Under the pieces are notes generated by a model, which saw only the letters and a list, made by a program, of their open reading frames with translations, had not been told where the DNA came from and ran no database searches. A stretch of DNA of 64,000 nucleotides from Lepturacanthus savala (taxonomy: Eukaryota > Chordata > Actinopteri > Scombriformes > Trichiuridae), in assembly GCA_030544235.1 (NCBI GenBank), contig CM060476.1, forward strand, positions 26,762,733 to 26,826,732, given 5' to 3'. A program made the position numbers and the translations under genes. Every line of letters starts with the position of its first letter. Position 1 is the first letter of the stretch. This document shows positions 24,355 to 34,524 of this stretch, in pieces.

Positions 24355-24816
24355 ACAAGATAGGTACTTATTACAAATACTATTAGCAAGTAGTAAGAAA
24401 GCAATAACCAGGAAATGGCTGAGTAATGAGTGCCCGACAATTTTACTTGGACCAGAAGCAATCTCATTGATTTTGGAATGCTCTGTGTGGAGAATTTTGA
24501 ACTTTTCCGTGCTGAGATTCCCAAATTAGACACCATGATGAACGTGTGGAGGAACACGCACCCCTGGGGGGCACCCTGTTTCACTACGGACTGAAATGTT
24601 AAACCGAGAGTGACTCATGTGAGAGCTATGGACATGAAGGCCCGTTAGGCCAACTCATTTTATTTATTATTATTATTTTTTTTCCAAATATCAGCTATGA
24701 GTGATATCTTGCATTTTATTTTGCTATAGATGGCCCTGTCTGTTGTACCTGTATTATGTACATATGTATTTTGTGAAAACTTTGCATATTTAAATGTTAA
24801 AACAAAGTATAAAAAT

Positions 24817-25006
24817 AAGTGCACCGATGTGGTGTCATAAAATGACACTGAGGGTGTCAAATTTTAACACTATTAAAGAGTGAAAATATTAACACTGTTA
24901 AGTGTAATTTTTACTCAGAATCCGTCAGAATTATATAAACTCGGGAAAAGTGTTAAGATTAACTCTATGCGAGTTGAATTAACACTTGTGATTTTGCTGT
25001 GTATGT
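24817..25006. mobile_element. CACTA-like 3' end, distal part
   Basis: Directly after the LINE's second target duplication the short repeats return (TTAACACT, GTGTTAA, AGTGTAA), ending near TTTTGCTGTGTA. Joined to 18700-19099 this restores one transposon terminus. The last bases (CACAG on the other strand) resemble but do not match the canonical CACTA/CACTG end. Confidence 0.45.
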
Positions 25007-25909
25007 TCAACTACACACACACACACCAATAAACTCATTGACTCAGATTACTGTGTGGTATTATTGACTACAAATAAATACCAGAGATACACTGTTTACA
25101 TCTTTACTGCAATACTTTACTACATTAACTCACAAGACTAGCTAGATGTGTTTATTAAAACTCAACTAAAAGTAAAGTCACTATATAAATAATAATAATA
25201 ATACATTTTATTTATTGGGCGCCTTTCGTAGCCTCAAGGTCGCCTTACATAAAGTATATTAAAAACAGTAGTATTGTTTAGGCAATACTAGAAACAGAAT
25301 AATAAACTCTGATTAATATCTGACTGAAAATGACTGATGTCAATAACAATATTCTGATATTATATTATACAGTACATAATACTGATGTACCTAAACTTTT
25401 TAACTGCAAAACTTTAACTCCATTAAGATCACACGACAGTGATTAATAAACGCTCATTCTATCAAAAGCAGATTTTCACACACACACCCTCCAAATACAG
25501 TAACAGTAGTTATGTCTTACACAAAGGGCTAAGAAGCTAGCGGCCTAACGGCACTAATGCTAACAATAACCACAATACACGAACAAAAACAACAATCCTG
25601 TCAAAAATATAAATTGTCCTCACCAAGAAACACCCACCCAGTCATAGTAAGACACACACACACACGGCTAACAACAGCATTAATGCTAACATCACACATC
25701 AACATCACACGGTAAAAAAAACGACCAAAAAAGCAAATCCTGACAAAAACATAACTTTTCGTCTCGGACACAGACTGCCACGCGGACATAAAACCATTTA
25801 AATACTAAAAGCAGTTATGTCAGAAGCACTCTGGCGAAGTAGCTAACAGGCTAATGCTAACGGGATGACGAGGCAAAGAAAATAGTCATTTACTCAGAAG
25901 AAGTCTATC
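25007..25909. other. Gene-free stretch with SINE-like fragment
   Basis: Contains a CA microsatellite near 25012 and an (AAT)n tract followed by ATTTTATTTATTGGGCGCC at about 25190-25260, a common tail of fish interspersed repeats. Beyond that is unassigned sequence with several GCTAAC/GCTAG motifs. No gene seen. Mirrored at 36736-37623. Confidence 0.5.
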
Positions 25910-26185
25910 TTACCTGTTAAAGCCGGTCACAGGCGTCCGGGATCCAAGGAAACGATTAAATAATCCACAAAAATGCGATTTTCGTCTAAATCTGTCTAAT
26001 AGTCCAATAAACAGCGGAGCAGCAGCAAAGTCCTTTGTTCTCTGAGTGGTAGTGTTGTGTTGGTTGTGAACGAACGAATCAAAAGAACGAGTTCTTTTTG
26101 GTGAACCTAGTTCACTTCCTCGAAAAGACCCGTTCTTTTCGTTCGCGGCGTCCTTAATTGTCTGAACAGTCTGGTCACCAATCAT
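25910..26185 (-). other. 91-codon open frame, possible first exon
   Basis: The minus strand is open for 91 codons from ATG at 26185 and ends exactly before a consensus donor (CAACAG/GTAAGA). The right arm copy (36457-36732) is open too with few changes. The sequence (start MIGDQTVQ, later FRRKSHFCGLFNRF) matches nothing I recognise. It may be untranslated first-exon or transposon sequence rather than protein. Confidence 0.2.
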
Positions 26186-26258
26186 ATTTCCTCCCTAGGC
26201 AAGCTAGAAAACAGCAGCAGCTTTCCTGGTTGTACTACACGCGTGAGGAGGGCGGGAC

Positions 26259-26284
26259 TGTGTGTGTGTGTGTGTGTGTGTGTG
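26259..26284. repeat. (TG)13 microsatellite
   Basis: Thirteen TG units. The matching tract in the right arm (36292-36383) is a 46-unit CA tract, which is the largest length difference between the arms. Confidence 0.95.
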
Positions 26285-26308
26285 GTGCTCCGCCGAGCCG
26301 TTCACTTT

Positions 26309-26987
26309 GGGAATTGTCGTTCACTTTGAAGAACTAGTTCATTTCAGATCGTGGGGGGGGAGGGGTTGGGGCGTGTGTCTATGTGTGTATGTGTGTGCTG
26401 GTGTGTTTCCTATTCGACAATAAAATGCAACAAAATGATTTCTGATTTATTGGTTATTTTTAATAAGGATAATAATAATAACAATATTTATTATTATTAT
26501 TATTATTAATAATAATAATGTTAACAGTATTATTGTTTTTAACCAACCTTTACTGTAAAATGTCTGAGTTTTAAAAAGCTATATATTCAAAAAAAAAAAA
26601 AAAAAAGAGCGAACCGTACACTGAACGGCTTCCCCTTAAATTCAGTGGATTCGTTCAGAACTATTTCACGCGAAGCTGTTCACTAAATGGCTCAGACCTA
26701 TGGGCAAGTGGTTCAGTGAACGGTTCGCACCCACTAGCAGGGAAGCGGTTCACTGAACGTTTCGCACCCACTAACAGGGAAGCGGATCAGTGAAAGGTTC
26801 GCACCCACTTGGAGGAAAGTAGTTCAGTGAACGGTTCGCACCCACTAGCAGGGAAACGGTTCAGTGAACGCTTATTTGTTGAATAGGAAAGCAGAAAGCA
26901 CAGAGTGAACGAAATGAACGAAATGAATGGGTTTTTTTACTGAACGATCTGAACTGAACTAGTTCTTCAAAGTGAACGACAATTCCC
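26309..26987. mobile_element. 679-bp TIR element (MITE-like)
   Basis: Ends are 44-bp inverted repeats (GGGAATTGTCGTTCACTTTG inward from each side) differing at one position. Between them are AT-rich sequence, a poly-A tract and the 37-bp tandem repeats listed separately. There is no transposase frame. No clear target duplication was found, so the superfamily is unknown. Confidence 0.7.
26703..26880. repeat. 37-bp tandem repeats inside TIR element
   Basis: Between four and five units of about 37 bp share GGTTC-AGTGAACGGTTCGCACCCACT. Each contains the short palindrome GTTCACTGAAC or a variant, and the unit ends in AGCAGGGAAGC. Such internal arrays are common in non-autonomous DNA transposons. 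Confidence 0.85.
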
Positions 26988-27319
26988 ATAACTACTGAGT
27001 GGAGCTGAGAGTCAAAGGGAGAGAACAAGATGGCCGCTGTCTATGCTGGATGATGACGTCAGTCCTTCCAGAAGATTCCGAAACCGATAAATTTGATAAT
27101 TCAACGATTTAGAGATTAAAAAGTAATTATTTTATTCATCATTATTTTCCCACTGAAAGTCCTGAGTAGTTTAAATGTGTATTCATAGTTTTTACTCCCT
27201 TTTTTCTTGATGTGATCCTGATATATTCTATATGTCTTTGTTTTAATGTTTTTTTTTTTTATTTTCTTGAGTCTCCTGACCAATAAACTGTGATTTATTT
27301 AGTTTTAACTTTAAATATA

Positions 27320-28463
27320 TCATACAGATCCACACAACTGCCAGTAGCAGGAGTCCTGAACTTGTCCACAGCATTTTCTCTCTATATCCGTGGGCATCTC
27401 CTGGCAGTTTGTGTAGACACACCATGGGGGTCACCCTGCAGCTGGGGGGTCTGATGGAGGGGCACTGGATGTAAGTTGGAGCACGTCGAGCATTAGACTG
27501 AAGTCACGGGTCAGACAGAGCTCCAGCAGTTCATGTGATTGTTCTAAGCTCAGTGAGTGAATCCTGGCCTGTAAATAAAATAACAAACTCTAAAGAACAG
27601 CCATGTTGTCCTTGTATTTTATGTATACAGTCCATTATAGGTAAGTTAACAAGTCACTGAAAACTCGATTAAGATAAAAACAGTACTTTGTCAAAGGCAA
27701 GATACGTTTAAAAAGTAATATCATTTGATTTGTAATGCATTTTCATTGAAAACAATCTCAAAGCGCTGCATAAAAGCATAATTTATACATGAAAACAATA
27801 AAAACTAACAAAATAAAATCAGTTATAATGGGCTATTTAAAATGGATAACAGAGAAGTAATGTGATAAATACCTGCTCGTCAGCAATCCTTCGGGCTTGA
27901 AGATCTTGTACTCTTTTTATGTCTTCGTCTACAAGACCACTTGTCCGGTCTCCGCGTGCCCTTCATCTTCCTCTTCTTCCTCTTCGGTCCCTTGGTGCTC
28001 CTCTTACATGTCGCTGGGGTTGTCCTCTGGATGTAGATGGCTCCAGAGTATAATGAGAATCAGAACCAACAAGGCTCTCATCATGGAAGCTCTAAATAAA
28101 TGAACAATGTATATAACACAGCTAAAAGTCAAACAAAACACACTTGTGATTCAGCTACATATTATAAACTTGATAAATTAGGATAACTTTAGCTATGATG
28201 TAAAATTCTGCACACTACTGTAAAGATATTTGGTCAAAAAAAACATAATGGTGATATACACTGCTCAATGCGTTCAAAGCAACAAGGTGAACAGTTAACA
28301 GAGATTTGCTGTTTTTACTTGGCTTAAACCTATAAAAATAAAAACTGAAAAGTCAAACCTCTAATCTAATATATTAATAAATATAACTTTAAATAGCCAT
28401 AATGTTAGTCTTTTAGGTTAATTATGATGTTGTGAGGAATTTTCTTACCTGTGAATGAGCCAT
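27320..28463 (-). pseudogene. Three-exon gene with P2X7-C-terminal-like cysteine motif, left copy
   Basis: Exon 1 (28463-28449) encodes MAHSQ before a GTAAGA donor. Exon 2 (28091-27873, 73 codons, phase 0) follows a TTTATTTAG acceptor; it starts SFHDESLVGSDS, then has an arginine/glycine-rich stretch, and ends IADEQ before GTATTT. Exon 3 starts at 27568 after TTTACAG with ARIHSLSLEQSHELLELC and ends at TGA 27322-27320. Exon 3 carries PPWCVYTNC and DIERKCCG, the W-C-x3-N-C...C-C arrangement of the P2X7 C-terminal-like (P2RX7_C) domain found in many fish multi-copy proteins. TGA codons at 27965-27963 and 27433-27431 break it. Exon 1 lies outside the palindrome arm. The domain name is by motif. 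Confidence 0.6.
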
Positions 28464-28631
28464 ACGAAAAAACTTAGCGGAATGTAGTAGCGTTGCTTTC
28501 GCTAACCTTCGAGAACAAGCGGTGCACGCTCCTGTTCTCTGGGGACGTGGCTTCACGGGGGAGTCTGGAGACAGGGGGTTGGTCTTGTGAGGTGTTTTTT
28601 TTTTTAAAATGCTGCCTGCTCGAAGCAAGTT

Positions 28632-28658
28632 TAACCCTAACCCTAACCCTAACCCCAC
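28632..28658. repeat. Short interstitial telomere-like repeat
   Basis: Four consecutive CCCTAA-type units (TAACCCTAACCCTAACCC) lie about 300 bp inside the spacer next to the left arm. They are too short to be a telomere. Confidence 0.8.
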
Positions 28659-28709
28659 CCTACCTTTAACTGAGTTTTGGGAACCGGTTGCACAAAACTG
28701 GGTTTATAT

Positions 28710-28900
28710 CAGTGGTGTCAAAAGTACACACATTTGTTACTTAAGTAAAAGTATAGATACTGCAGTTTAAAAACACTCTGGTAAAAGTTTACGTATCAAC
28801 TTGATGTCTTTACTCAAGTAAACTGAAAAGGTATGTGCTCATAAATCTACTTAAAGTATAAAGTAACATAAAAAAAATACATAAAATAAATTAGTCGGTG
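28710..28900. mobile_element. Diverged Tol2-like hAT end
   Basis: Begins CAGTGGTGTCAAAAGTAC and continues with ACTTAAGTAAAAGTA-type repeats, as do the ends of Tol2-like hAT elements in fish. No partner end and no transposase were recognised. Confidence 0.55.
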
Positions 28901-29453
28901 CCAATATATAGATTGGAAGCTTAATTTGAAACGGATTATACACGTGGCCTAAGACACAGCATCATCATAATCCCATTACTATCAAAGACAAAGCAACTCG
29001 AGGAGCATGTTCTTTCTCAAACTTTTTTGGAATTCAACATCCAAACTGAGGTAGCACTCAAGAGGTAGGTATTCAGGCCTGCAAAACTGCCAGAAACAGA
29101 GAGACACTAGCAGTACATGGCGGTGATGATGGTAACATTTCCATAGGGGGTCTATTTGGAAAGGCAACAGGCATTGGATATTTATACCTTTTGGTTCTTA
29201 AAAGAAAAAAAAATGCTGATTTTTTGTTTCCTTCTTTGGCTCAATAGACAAATCATCACTTACTCTTTGAGTTAATCATTCAGCCATTTGAATCAGGTTC
29301 ACGCGGCAGGCACAGGCAAAAGAACCTGCTCCTCTAGGACCACACATGGGTCGAGATGATGCTTTATTGGACGTCGGAACTCGGAGCTACACACAACATA
29401 ACATCAGAACTGAGCACTTCCAGCTTAAAAACTGGGGTATCATCAGAGGTGTC
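28901..29453. other. Gene-free stretch in spacer
   Basis: No coding region, repeat family or regulatory signal recognised. A minus-strand 61-codon frame (28982-29167) looks like chance. Confidence 0.5.
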
Positions 29454-29660
29454 AAGTAATGAAGTACAAATACTTTGTTAGTGTACTTACGTACACTTTT
29501 TAGGTATCTATACTTTACTCCATTACTATTTTTTCTGCCTACTTCTGACTTCTAGTCATTACATTTTCACACAAGTATCTGTACTTTCTATTGCATTTTC
29601 TATTGCATTACATTTTTAAAACCAATGGTCTCGTTACTCTTGCTTTAACTTGGTGAACCG
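29454..29660. mobile_element. Tol2-like hAT end, copy 1
   Basis: Begins CAGAGGTGTCAAGTAATGAA and runs through TACTTTACTCCATTACTAT and CACACAAGTATCTGTAC. It is nearly identical to 32226-32420 in the same orientation. The sequences after the two copies differ, so both are truncated. The two copies bracket the retroviral remnant. Confidence 0.65.
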
Positions 29661-30466
29661 CTAACTTTTGTAAAACGGGTGAAAACTGTTGCACTGTGTC
29701 GGATGCCGGCCGGAAGAACCAGAGCGTGGGTCTATCTATGGGCTACAAATGCGCCTTCAAAAATAAATATTATACAAACATAAAAAAACTTTTTTATGTC
29801 TGCATGGGCGCAGATAGCACAGAGGACACATTTACAGTGACACCGATCTGTCCCCCTCTCCCACACTGTCCCTACGTAAGTCAACAAACAGGTTAAATAA
29901 AGGCGAAAGTGATCGTCGCAGTGTTTTTGCAACGAGGTGCATTCAGTTGTCCTTGTAAATCGGAAGTTTGAAGTCAGAGAAGCACTGAAATCTAGCATCT
30001 ATACAAGTACCCCGAAAAATGTCATACTGCGCAATCGGCTTAGTTACAGTTTTTTGTTTTTTTGTGATGTTTGTTGAAGAAAATTCCAGAGTCTTGTACA
30101 AGTTTGCTGTATGGTGGGAAATTTATTCTCAGTGATCTATACGGTCACAGACCAAGTCTGTTACAGAAAGTCAACCCCGAATGGTGGTGGGTCTATAGCT
30201 TCTATGTCATGAGATCAAAGCAATCACAAGGAAAACAAAGACATTTGGATGTCAACAAAAGGGAAGGTGGGGAACATCAAAGGAATTCAGTTGGCTTTGA
30301 TGTGACGCATGAATCAATGTCTGGTGACCTTCACATTTGGAGATATGTGAAATTCCCAGTAACCCTACGAAGAAGCACAGACATTCTACAATGTGATAGC
30401 TTTAGCTGTTCAGCGGAATGTGATCCAGCATATAACTTTGTGAGTAGCCTTCAACCAAAAATTTAA
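29661..30466 (+). other. Unassigned stretch with a 131-codon open frame
   Basis: An open frame at 30071-30466 (from a TTG or internal ATG) contains LYGHRPSLLQKVNPEWWWVY and a cysteine cluster near its end. It sits just upstream of the gag-like fragment. It could be degraded retroelement sequence or chance; I do not recognise it. Confidence 0.3.
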
Positions 30467-31366
30467 TTGAAAGTGCAAATGACAGTTGGGTCCTCAGGAA
30501 AACCTATGAATAAACTAGTAGAGCTAGCTCAGCATCATTGGGATAATACAGAACAAATATATTATAAAATGCAAGAAATGCTAATGTATGTTCAAGTTTC
30601 TCACTATACAGGCGGAGCTCCGAGAGGTTGCAGTGGCAGGGGAACCAACAACAGAGGAAGGAGGGACAGAAATACATGACAATCAATCAAATCAGAATGT
30701 GATCCTTCTTCTTTTGTGGTGAGCCAGATCACTGGGTAGGGGACTGTCCACATAGAGCACAACAAAACAAATATACCCTGCCTATGGCGGCATTAGGGAG
30801 AACTCAGGAGGAATACCAGCATCCCCCACCGCACAACTCATAGAGCTGTCAGGACAGTGACCAAATTAAAACAGAAGGAAATGTTATCCAAGCTCCACTA
30901 ATTAAATTGGCAACAACAAATGAAGAACCTAATTTCATGATCGAGGTAAATAGAGACCTTATGTCTTGTGGATACAGGAGCTTCACTTTCGAATTTAAAA
31001 CCAACAAAATCCATAAAGTTGAAAAAATCCAAAGAAACAGTAAGAGTTGTGGGTGTTGGAGGGATTCTTTTGAGTCTACCAGTATCTACTACAAGTCTAC
31101 TATTTCTAATTTCTATAGGGCCTTTTACTGAAAATGTGTCAGGTTTCACAACTTCTCATTCATTTCATGTGGGAAAAGATGTGTCATACGTTTCTTCTTC
31201 TTTTTTTCCTCAAAACTGGGTGCCAATAAATAAGATCTGTCCCGTCTTTTCTTTCATAACATGTGACCGACCAGGTCACATGGGAAATATCCACAGACGA
31301 AGGTGGGGCAATCCACAGCCCGGCCAAGACTGTGGACTCCACATGCATAGCTATTTACAACTATGA
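30467..31366 (+). pseudogene. Endogenous retrovirus gag-protease remnant
   Basis: About 30467-30680 resembles the end of a gag capsid region (LVELAQHHWDNTEQ) followed by a Gly/Arg-rich stretch. About 30710-30760 encodes CGEPDHWVGDC, a CCHC zinc knuckle whose first cysteine has become phenylalanine. From 30968, in another frame, comes LVDTGASLSNLKPTKS, the Asp-Thr-Gly active-site motif of a retroviral aspartic protease, then VVGVGGI and a further hundred codons. Several stops and frameshifts separate these parts. No reverse transcriptase, envelope or LTR was found. It is an old, non-functional fragment. Confidence 0.65.
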
Positions 31367-32077
31367 GAAATTTAAATCCCTGAAACAGCTACATCTAGTG
31401 AAGATAGACTGGTAGCAAGATGCATAGTCAGCCATGATGGCATTTACCATGGTAACATTTTGATTTGACTTTTGTATGGGGGCTGTTTTAGCCATCTAGA
31501 TTTTAGTAATCGTAAAGCAGCCAAATGCAACTTCAAGAGTTGACAATTTTCTTTGTATTAGTACTGCTATACTGAAAGCTGCCATACTGAAAGTCAAAAG
31601 GACAAACCAGAGACAGATAACTTAAAACGTTCCTCTACTATAGTCTCCACACTCTTCAGCCTGTTTTGGGTTTTTGTGACTTGGCAAAATGGTCCATTTA
31701 TTTTGCTTTTTTGAAAAGTACAGTAACCCTAGGATCACCTCAGGCAGTTACTTTGACATTTTTGTTTGTATTGGTCATCTGAAAGCCAAATGTTTTCTGA
31801 TTGAAATTTTGAAAGTGAATTTTTTTTTTAAATGTAACTTTAAGAAGCATTTGCACTTTGAAGGAACGGAATGTTGCTTTAATAAAAAAGCAACAGTTTA
31901 CATTGGTTACACATGCTGTGTATTTTTCTAGATGGTGATGACCACCACATTTGGCTTGTATTGTTACACAATTGCATACTTGATTGTTATAAATAAATGT
32001 GAGTTTAAGGAATTCAATTTTGTGTCATTTATTTGAATATATATATATATATAGTAGCTCATTAGTTCATTGATTTC
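31367..32077. other. Gene-free stretch with AT microsatellite
   Basis: No gene recognised. An (AT)n run lies at about 32036-32053. An 80-codon open frame (31689-31931) is low-complexity and unlikely to be coding. AATAAA-like signals near 31990 could be an old 3' end. Confidence 0.5.
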
Positions 32078-32221
32078 AATGTAACTTTCTTCAATAAGTC
32101 TAACATAACTTTGTTCACTAAATCAAATATGACTTTGTGTAATAAATACAACATGGCTTTATTTAATAATTCCACCATAACTCTGTTAAATGAACTCAAC
32201 ATAACTGTGTTGAATACATCT
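32078..32221. repeat. 24-bp minisatellite, six diverged units
   Basis: Six consecutive 24-bp units share the pattern AACATAACTTTGTT-x-A-TAAAT-x. They end four bases before the hAT end at 32226. In one frame every unit is open and reads as an eight-residue N-x-T-rich peptide. Confidence 0.8.
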
Positions 32222-32225
32222 AAAC

Positions 32226-32420
32226 CAGAGGTGTCAAGTAACGAAGTACAAATACTTTGTTACTGTACTTAAGTACACTTTTTAGGTATCTATCCTTTAC
32301 TCCATTACTATTTTCTCTGCCTACTTCTGGCTTCTACTCATTACATTTTCACACAAGAATCTGTACTTTCTATTGCTTACATTTTTAAAACCAACGATCT
32401 CGTTACTCTTGCTTTAAGAG
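32226..32420. mobile_element. Tol2-like hAT end, copy 2
   Basis: Begins CAGAGGTGTCAAGTAACGAA and matches copy 1 at 29454-29660 almost base for base, in direct orientation, then diverges at TTGCTTTAA. No opposite end seen. Confidence 0.65.
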
Positions 32421-33146
32421 TCTCAGGAAGATAGAGTGGGTGATGTCATTGTTAGTGTAGAGGTAGAGAAAATGGCCCAAAAAAATAAATTTATAAATTG
32501 CTGTAGTAACTGCTACACTCACTGCACATCAATAATTGTTATATCAAAACGTAGGCACGACTGTCGTCGTGATCGAAAAAATACCACTAACCAAGCTGTG
32601 AATTCTACACAGAATTAAAAATTATATCAGTACGACCGGGGAAAGCCTGCTCTCAGAAAATCTGATCATTTTGTCACCATCTTTTACGGTTTTCGATTTA
32701 TGAGCATTTGTTTGGCATGTGGTCCGACCAGAGGTAGCCTTTCTGCCTCCCCAGATTTAGTCGGATAGTCATGAATTCAAATGTAGCAGAGAAGTTAGTC
32801 ACCATGGTAACGGCCCAGCTGCTGGAGATTACATATTGCATTAATGGCCGACAATATATCAATAAATTAATTCTAACATTATTAACATTCTATTTTTAGA
32901 ATGAATTTACTGTATTCAAACATCCTAAATAATATACATTATAATGTAGCTAATGTACCATTTGTAAGGAGTGTCTAGAACATACCAATATAAGTCTTTT
33001 GCTCAAGTTCTTCGACCCATGCCAGATGTCTATGGAATGGTTTATACAACATTCTTTGTAAACTCTTTTAGTTGAAGGGCATCAACGTAAAAAAAACAAA
33101 AAAAAAAAAAAACAAGTTAAAAAAAATTATCCTGCAATGTACAGTG
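32421..33146. other. Gene-free stretch before central satellite
   Basis: No convincing coding sequence. A 60-codon frame (32436-32618) may be hAT debris. Two poly-A runs near 33090-33130 precede the satellite block. Confidence 0.5.
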
Positions 33147-33839
33147 CTCCATAAACTTTCTCTCGTTTGGAAGAGAACAATGAGATGAAAAGCCTTGTAG
33201 GCCTAAATCAGTTAAATATTTTTAGAGAAAATCTTGTTAACCTTTTACTTTATGTACAATGGTATGGAAAAGCTATTGTTTTCATGTGGTTCATGTTTTA
33301 AAGCTTTTATTGCTCCATAAGCATTCTCTCGGTCGGAAGAGCACAATCAGATGAAAAGCCTTGTAGGCCTAAATCAATGAAATATTTTTACAGAAAGTCT
33401 TGTTTACCTTTTATTTTGTGTACAATGGTATAGTTTTGGATTAGGAATTCACCTGGGAAAACTATTGTTTTCATGTGGTTCATGTTTTAAACTTTTTATG
33501 GCTCCAGAAGCTTTCTCTCGGTCTGAAGAGCACAAAAAGATAAAAAGCTATGTAGGCCTAAATCAGTACAATATTTTTACAGAAAATCTTGTTTACCTCA
33601 TACTTTATGTGAAATGGTATACTTTTGGATTAGAAATTCACCTGGGAAAGCTATTGTTTTCATGTGGATCATGTTTTAAAGTTTTTATCGCTCCATAAGC
33701 ATTCTCTCGGTCGGAAGAGAACAATAATTTGAAAAGCGATGTATGCCTGAATCAGTGAAATATTTTTACAGAAAATCGTATTTACCTTTTATTTTATGTA
33801 CAATGGTATAGTTTTGGATTAGAAATTCACCTGGGAAAG
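33147..33839 (+). repeat. Central diverged satellite block
   Basis: About three and a half monomers of the same 189-bp satellite, in the orientation of the left array. They are as diverged as the monomers at the array edges. One monomer has lost about 30 bp (near 33265). The block passes into F at CTGGGAAAG/TCCGAC, the same junction as at 9010/9011. Confidence 0.9.
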
Positions 33840-34218
33840 TCCGACATTATTTTCCAGACATCCAGAATCCAGACATCTATAGTAACAAAGTGAAATTCTT
33901 TTGGCATAAAGGTCACCACAGGGGTTACTACAGGAATAGCAGAAAGGCGACAGAAGGCCACACAAATTTAAATAATTTCATCAAGAAGCCATGGGAAGGC
34001 CTCGTTCAATCTCAAATATTAGGCTTCACATACACCAATGGGTGCAAGGAAGAACAACTGTATCAACAACAGTGGTCAAACGCACTCTAGTGCCTGAAAT
34101 GCCTATACTAACGTTAAAAGTTAAAATATATTGTGAGTATGTAATGATGTTGTTGTTGAAATCACTGTTTGTAATGATGAGAAGTAAGGTTAAAGAAAAA
34201 CTAGACAATTCACAATTG
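33840..34218. repeat. Satellite-edge module F, central copy
   Basis: Direct copy of 9011-9400 with scattered substitutions and a 5-bp gap near its end (AATTCAC-AATTGT). Homology stops at 34218, and about 40 bp of AT-rich filler separates it from the right arm. Confidence 0.85.
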
Positions 34219-34524
34219 TTTTTATTTATTTATTTTATAGGTGTAAGAAATTGTATGCCAGTAAAAACAGCAAATCTCTGTTACCTGTTCACCTTGTTGT
34301 ATATCACCATTATGTTTTTTTTTCTGAACAGCCCCAATTCATACGCTACCTAGCTGCTAATGTTACATAGTGATGTTTATGACCAAATATCTTTACAGTA
34401 GTGTGCAGAACTTTACATCATAGCTAAAGTTATCCTAATTTATCAAGTTTATAATATGTAGCTGAATCACAAGTGTGTTTTGTTTGACTTTTAGCTGTGT
34501 TATATAAATTGTTCATTGATTTAG

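Larger units (their letters stand above)
19100..24816 (+). mobile_element. L1/Tx1-like LINE inserted in the CACTA-like end
   Basis: A 5.7-kb element, about 4.9 kb without the hAT insertion inside it. It is flanked by a 16-bp target-site duplication, AAGTGCACC(T/G)ATGTGG, at 19084-19099 and 24817-24832, with one mismatch. It has a 5' untranslated region, an ORF1-like and an ORF2-like region, a 3' untranslated region and a short A-rich end (ACAAAGTATAAAAAT). Much of the endonuclease domain is deleted. The same insertion, with the same duplication, is at 37821-43533, so it predates the palindrome. Confidence 0.85.
9401..28323. repeat. Left arm of giant palindrome
   Basis: This 18.9-kb arm is the reverse complement of about 34258-53260. 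Paired positions sum to about 62661 near 9.5 kb, 62658 near 13 kb, 62633 near 18 kb and 62637 near 24 kb, so only small indels separate the arms. All nested mobile elements in the arm, including their target-site duplications, are present in both copies. The inner boundary falls in TTTGCTGTTTTTACT (ending about 28318), whose mirror is AGTAAAAACAGCAAA at about 34261. The palindrome also continues outward through F into the satellite edge. Confidence 0.95.
28324..34257. other. Palindrome spacer
   Basis: About 5.9 kb present once. It holds exon 1 of the P2RX7_C-like pseudogene, three Tol2-like hAT ends, a retroviral gag-protease remnant, a 24-bp minisatellite, a short diverged satellite block and a third copy of module F. 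It shows no internal symmetry of its own. Confidence 0.85.

Noticed and set aside
24660..24860. 66-codon frame shared with 37777-37977
   Set aside because: It lies in the LINE 3' untranslated region and the CACTA-like end; shared only because the arms are copies.
28632..28658. True telomere or chromosome end
   Set aside because: Only four units, surrounded by ordinary sequence.
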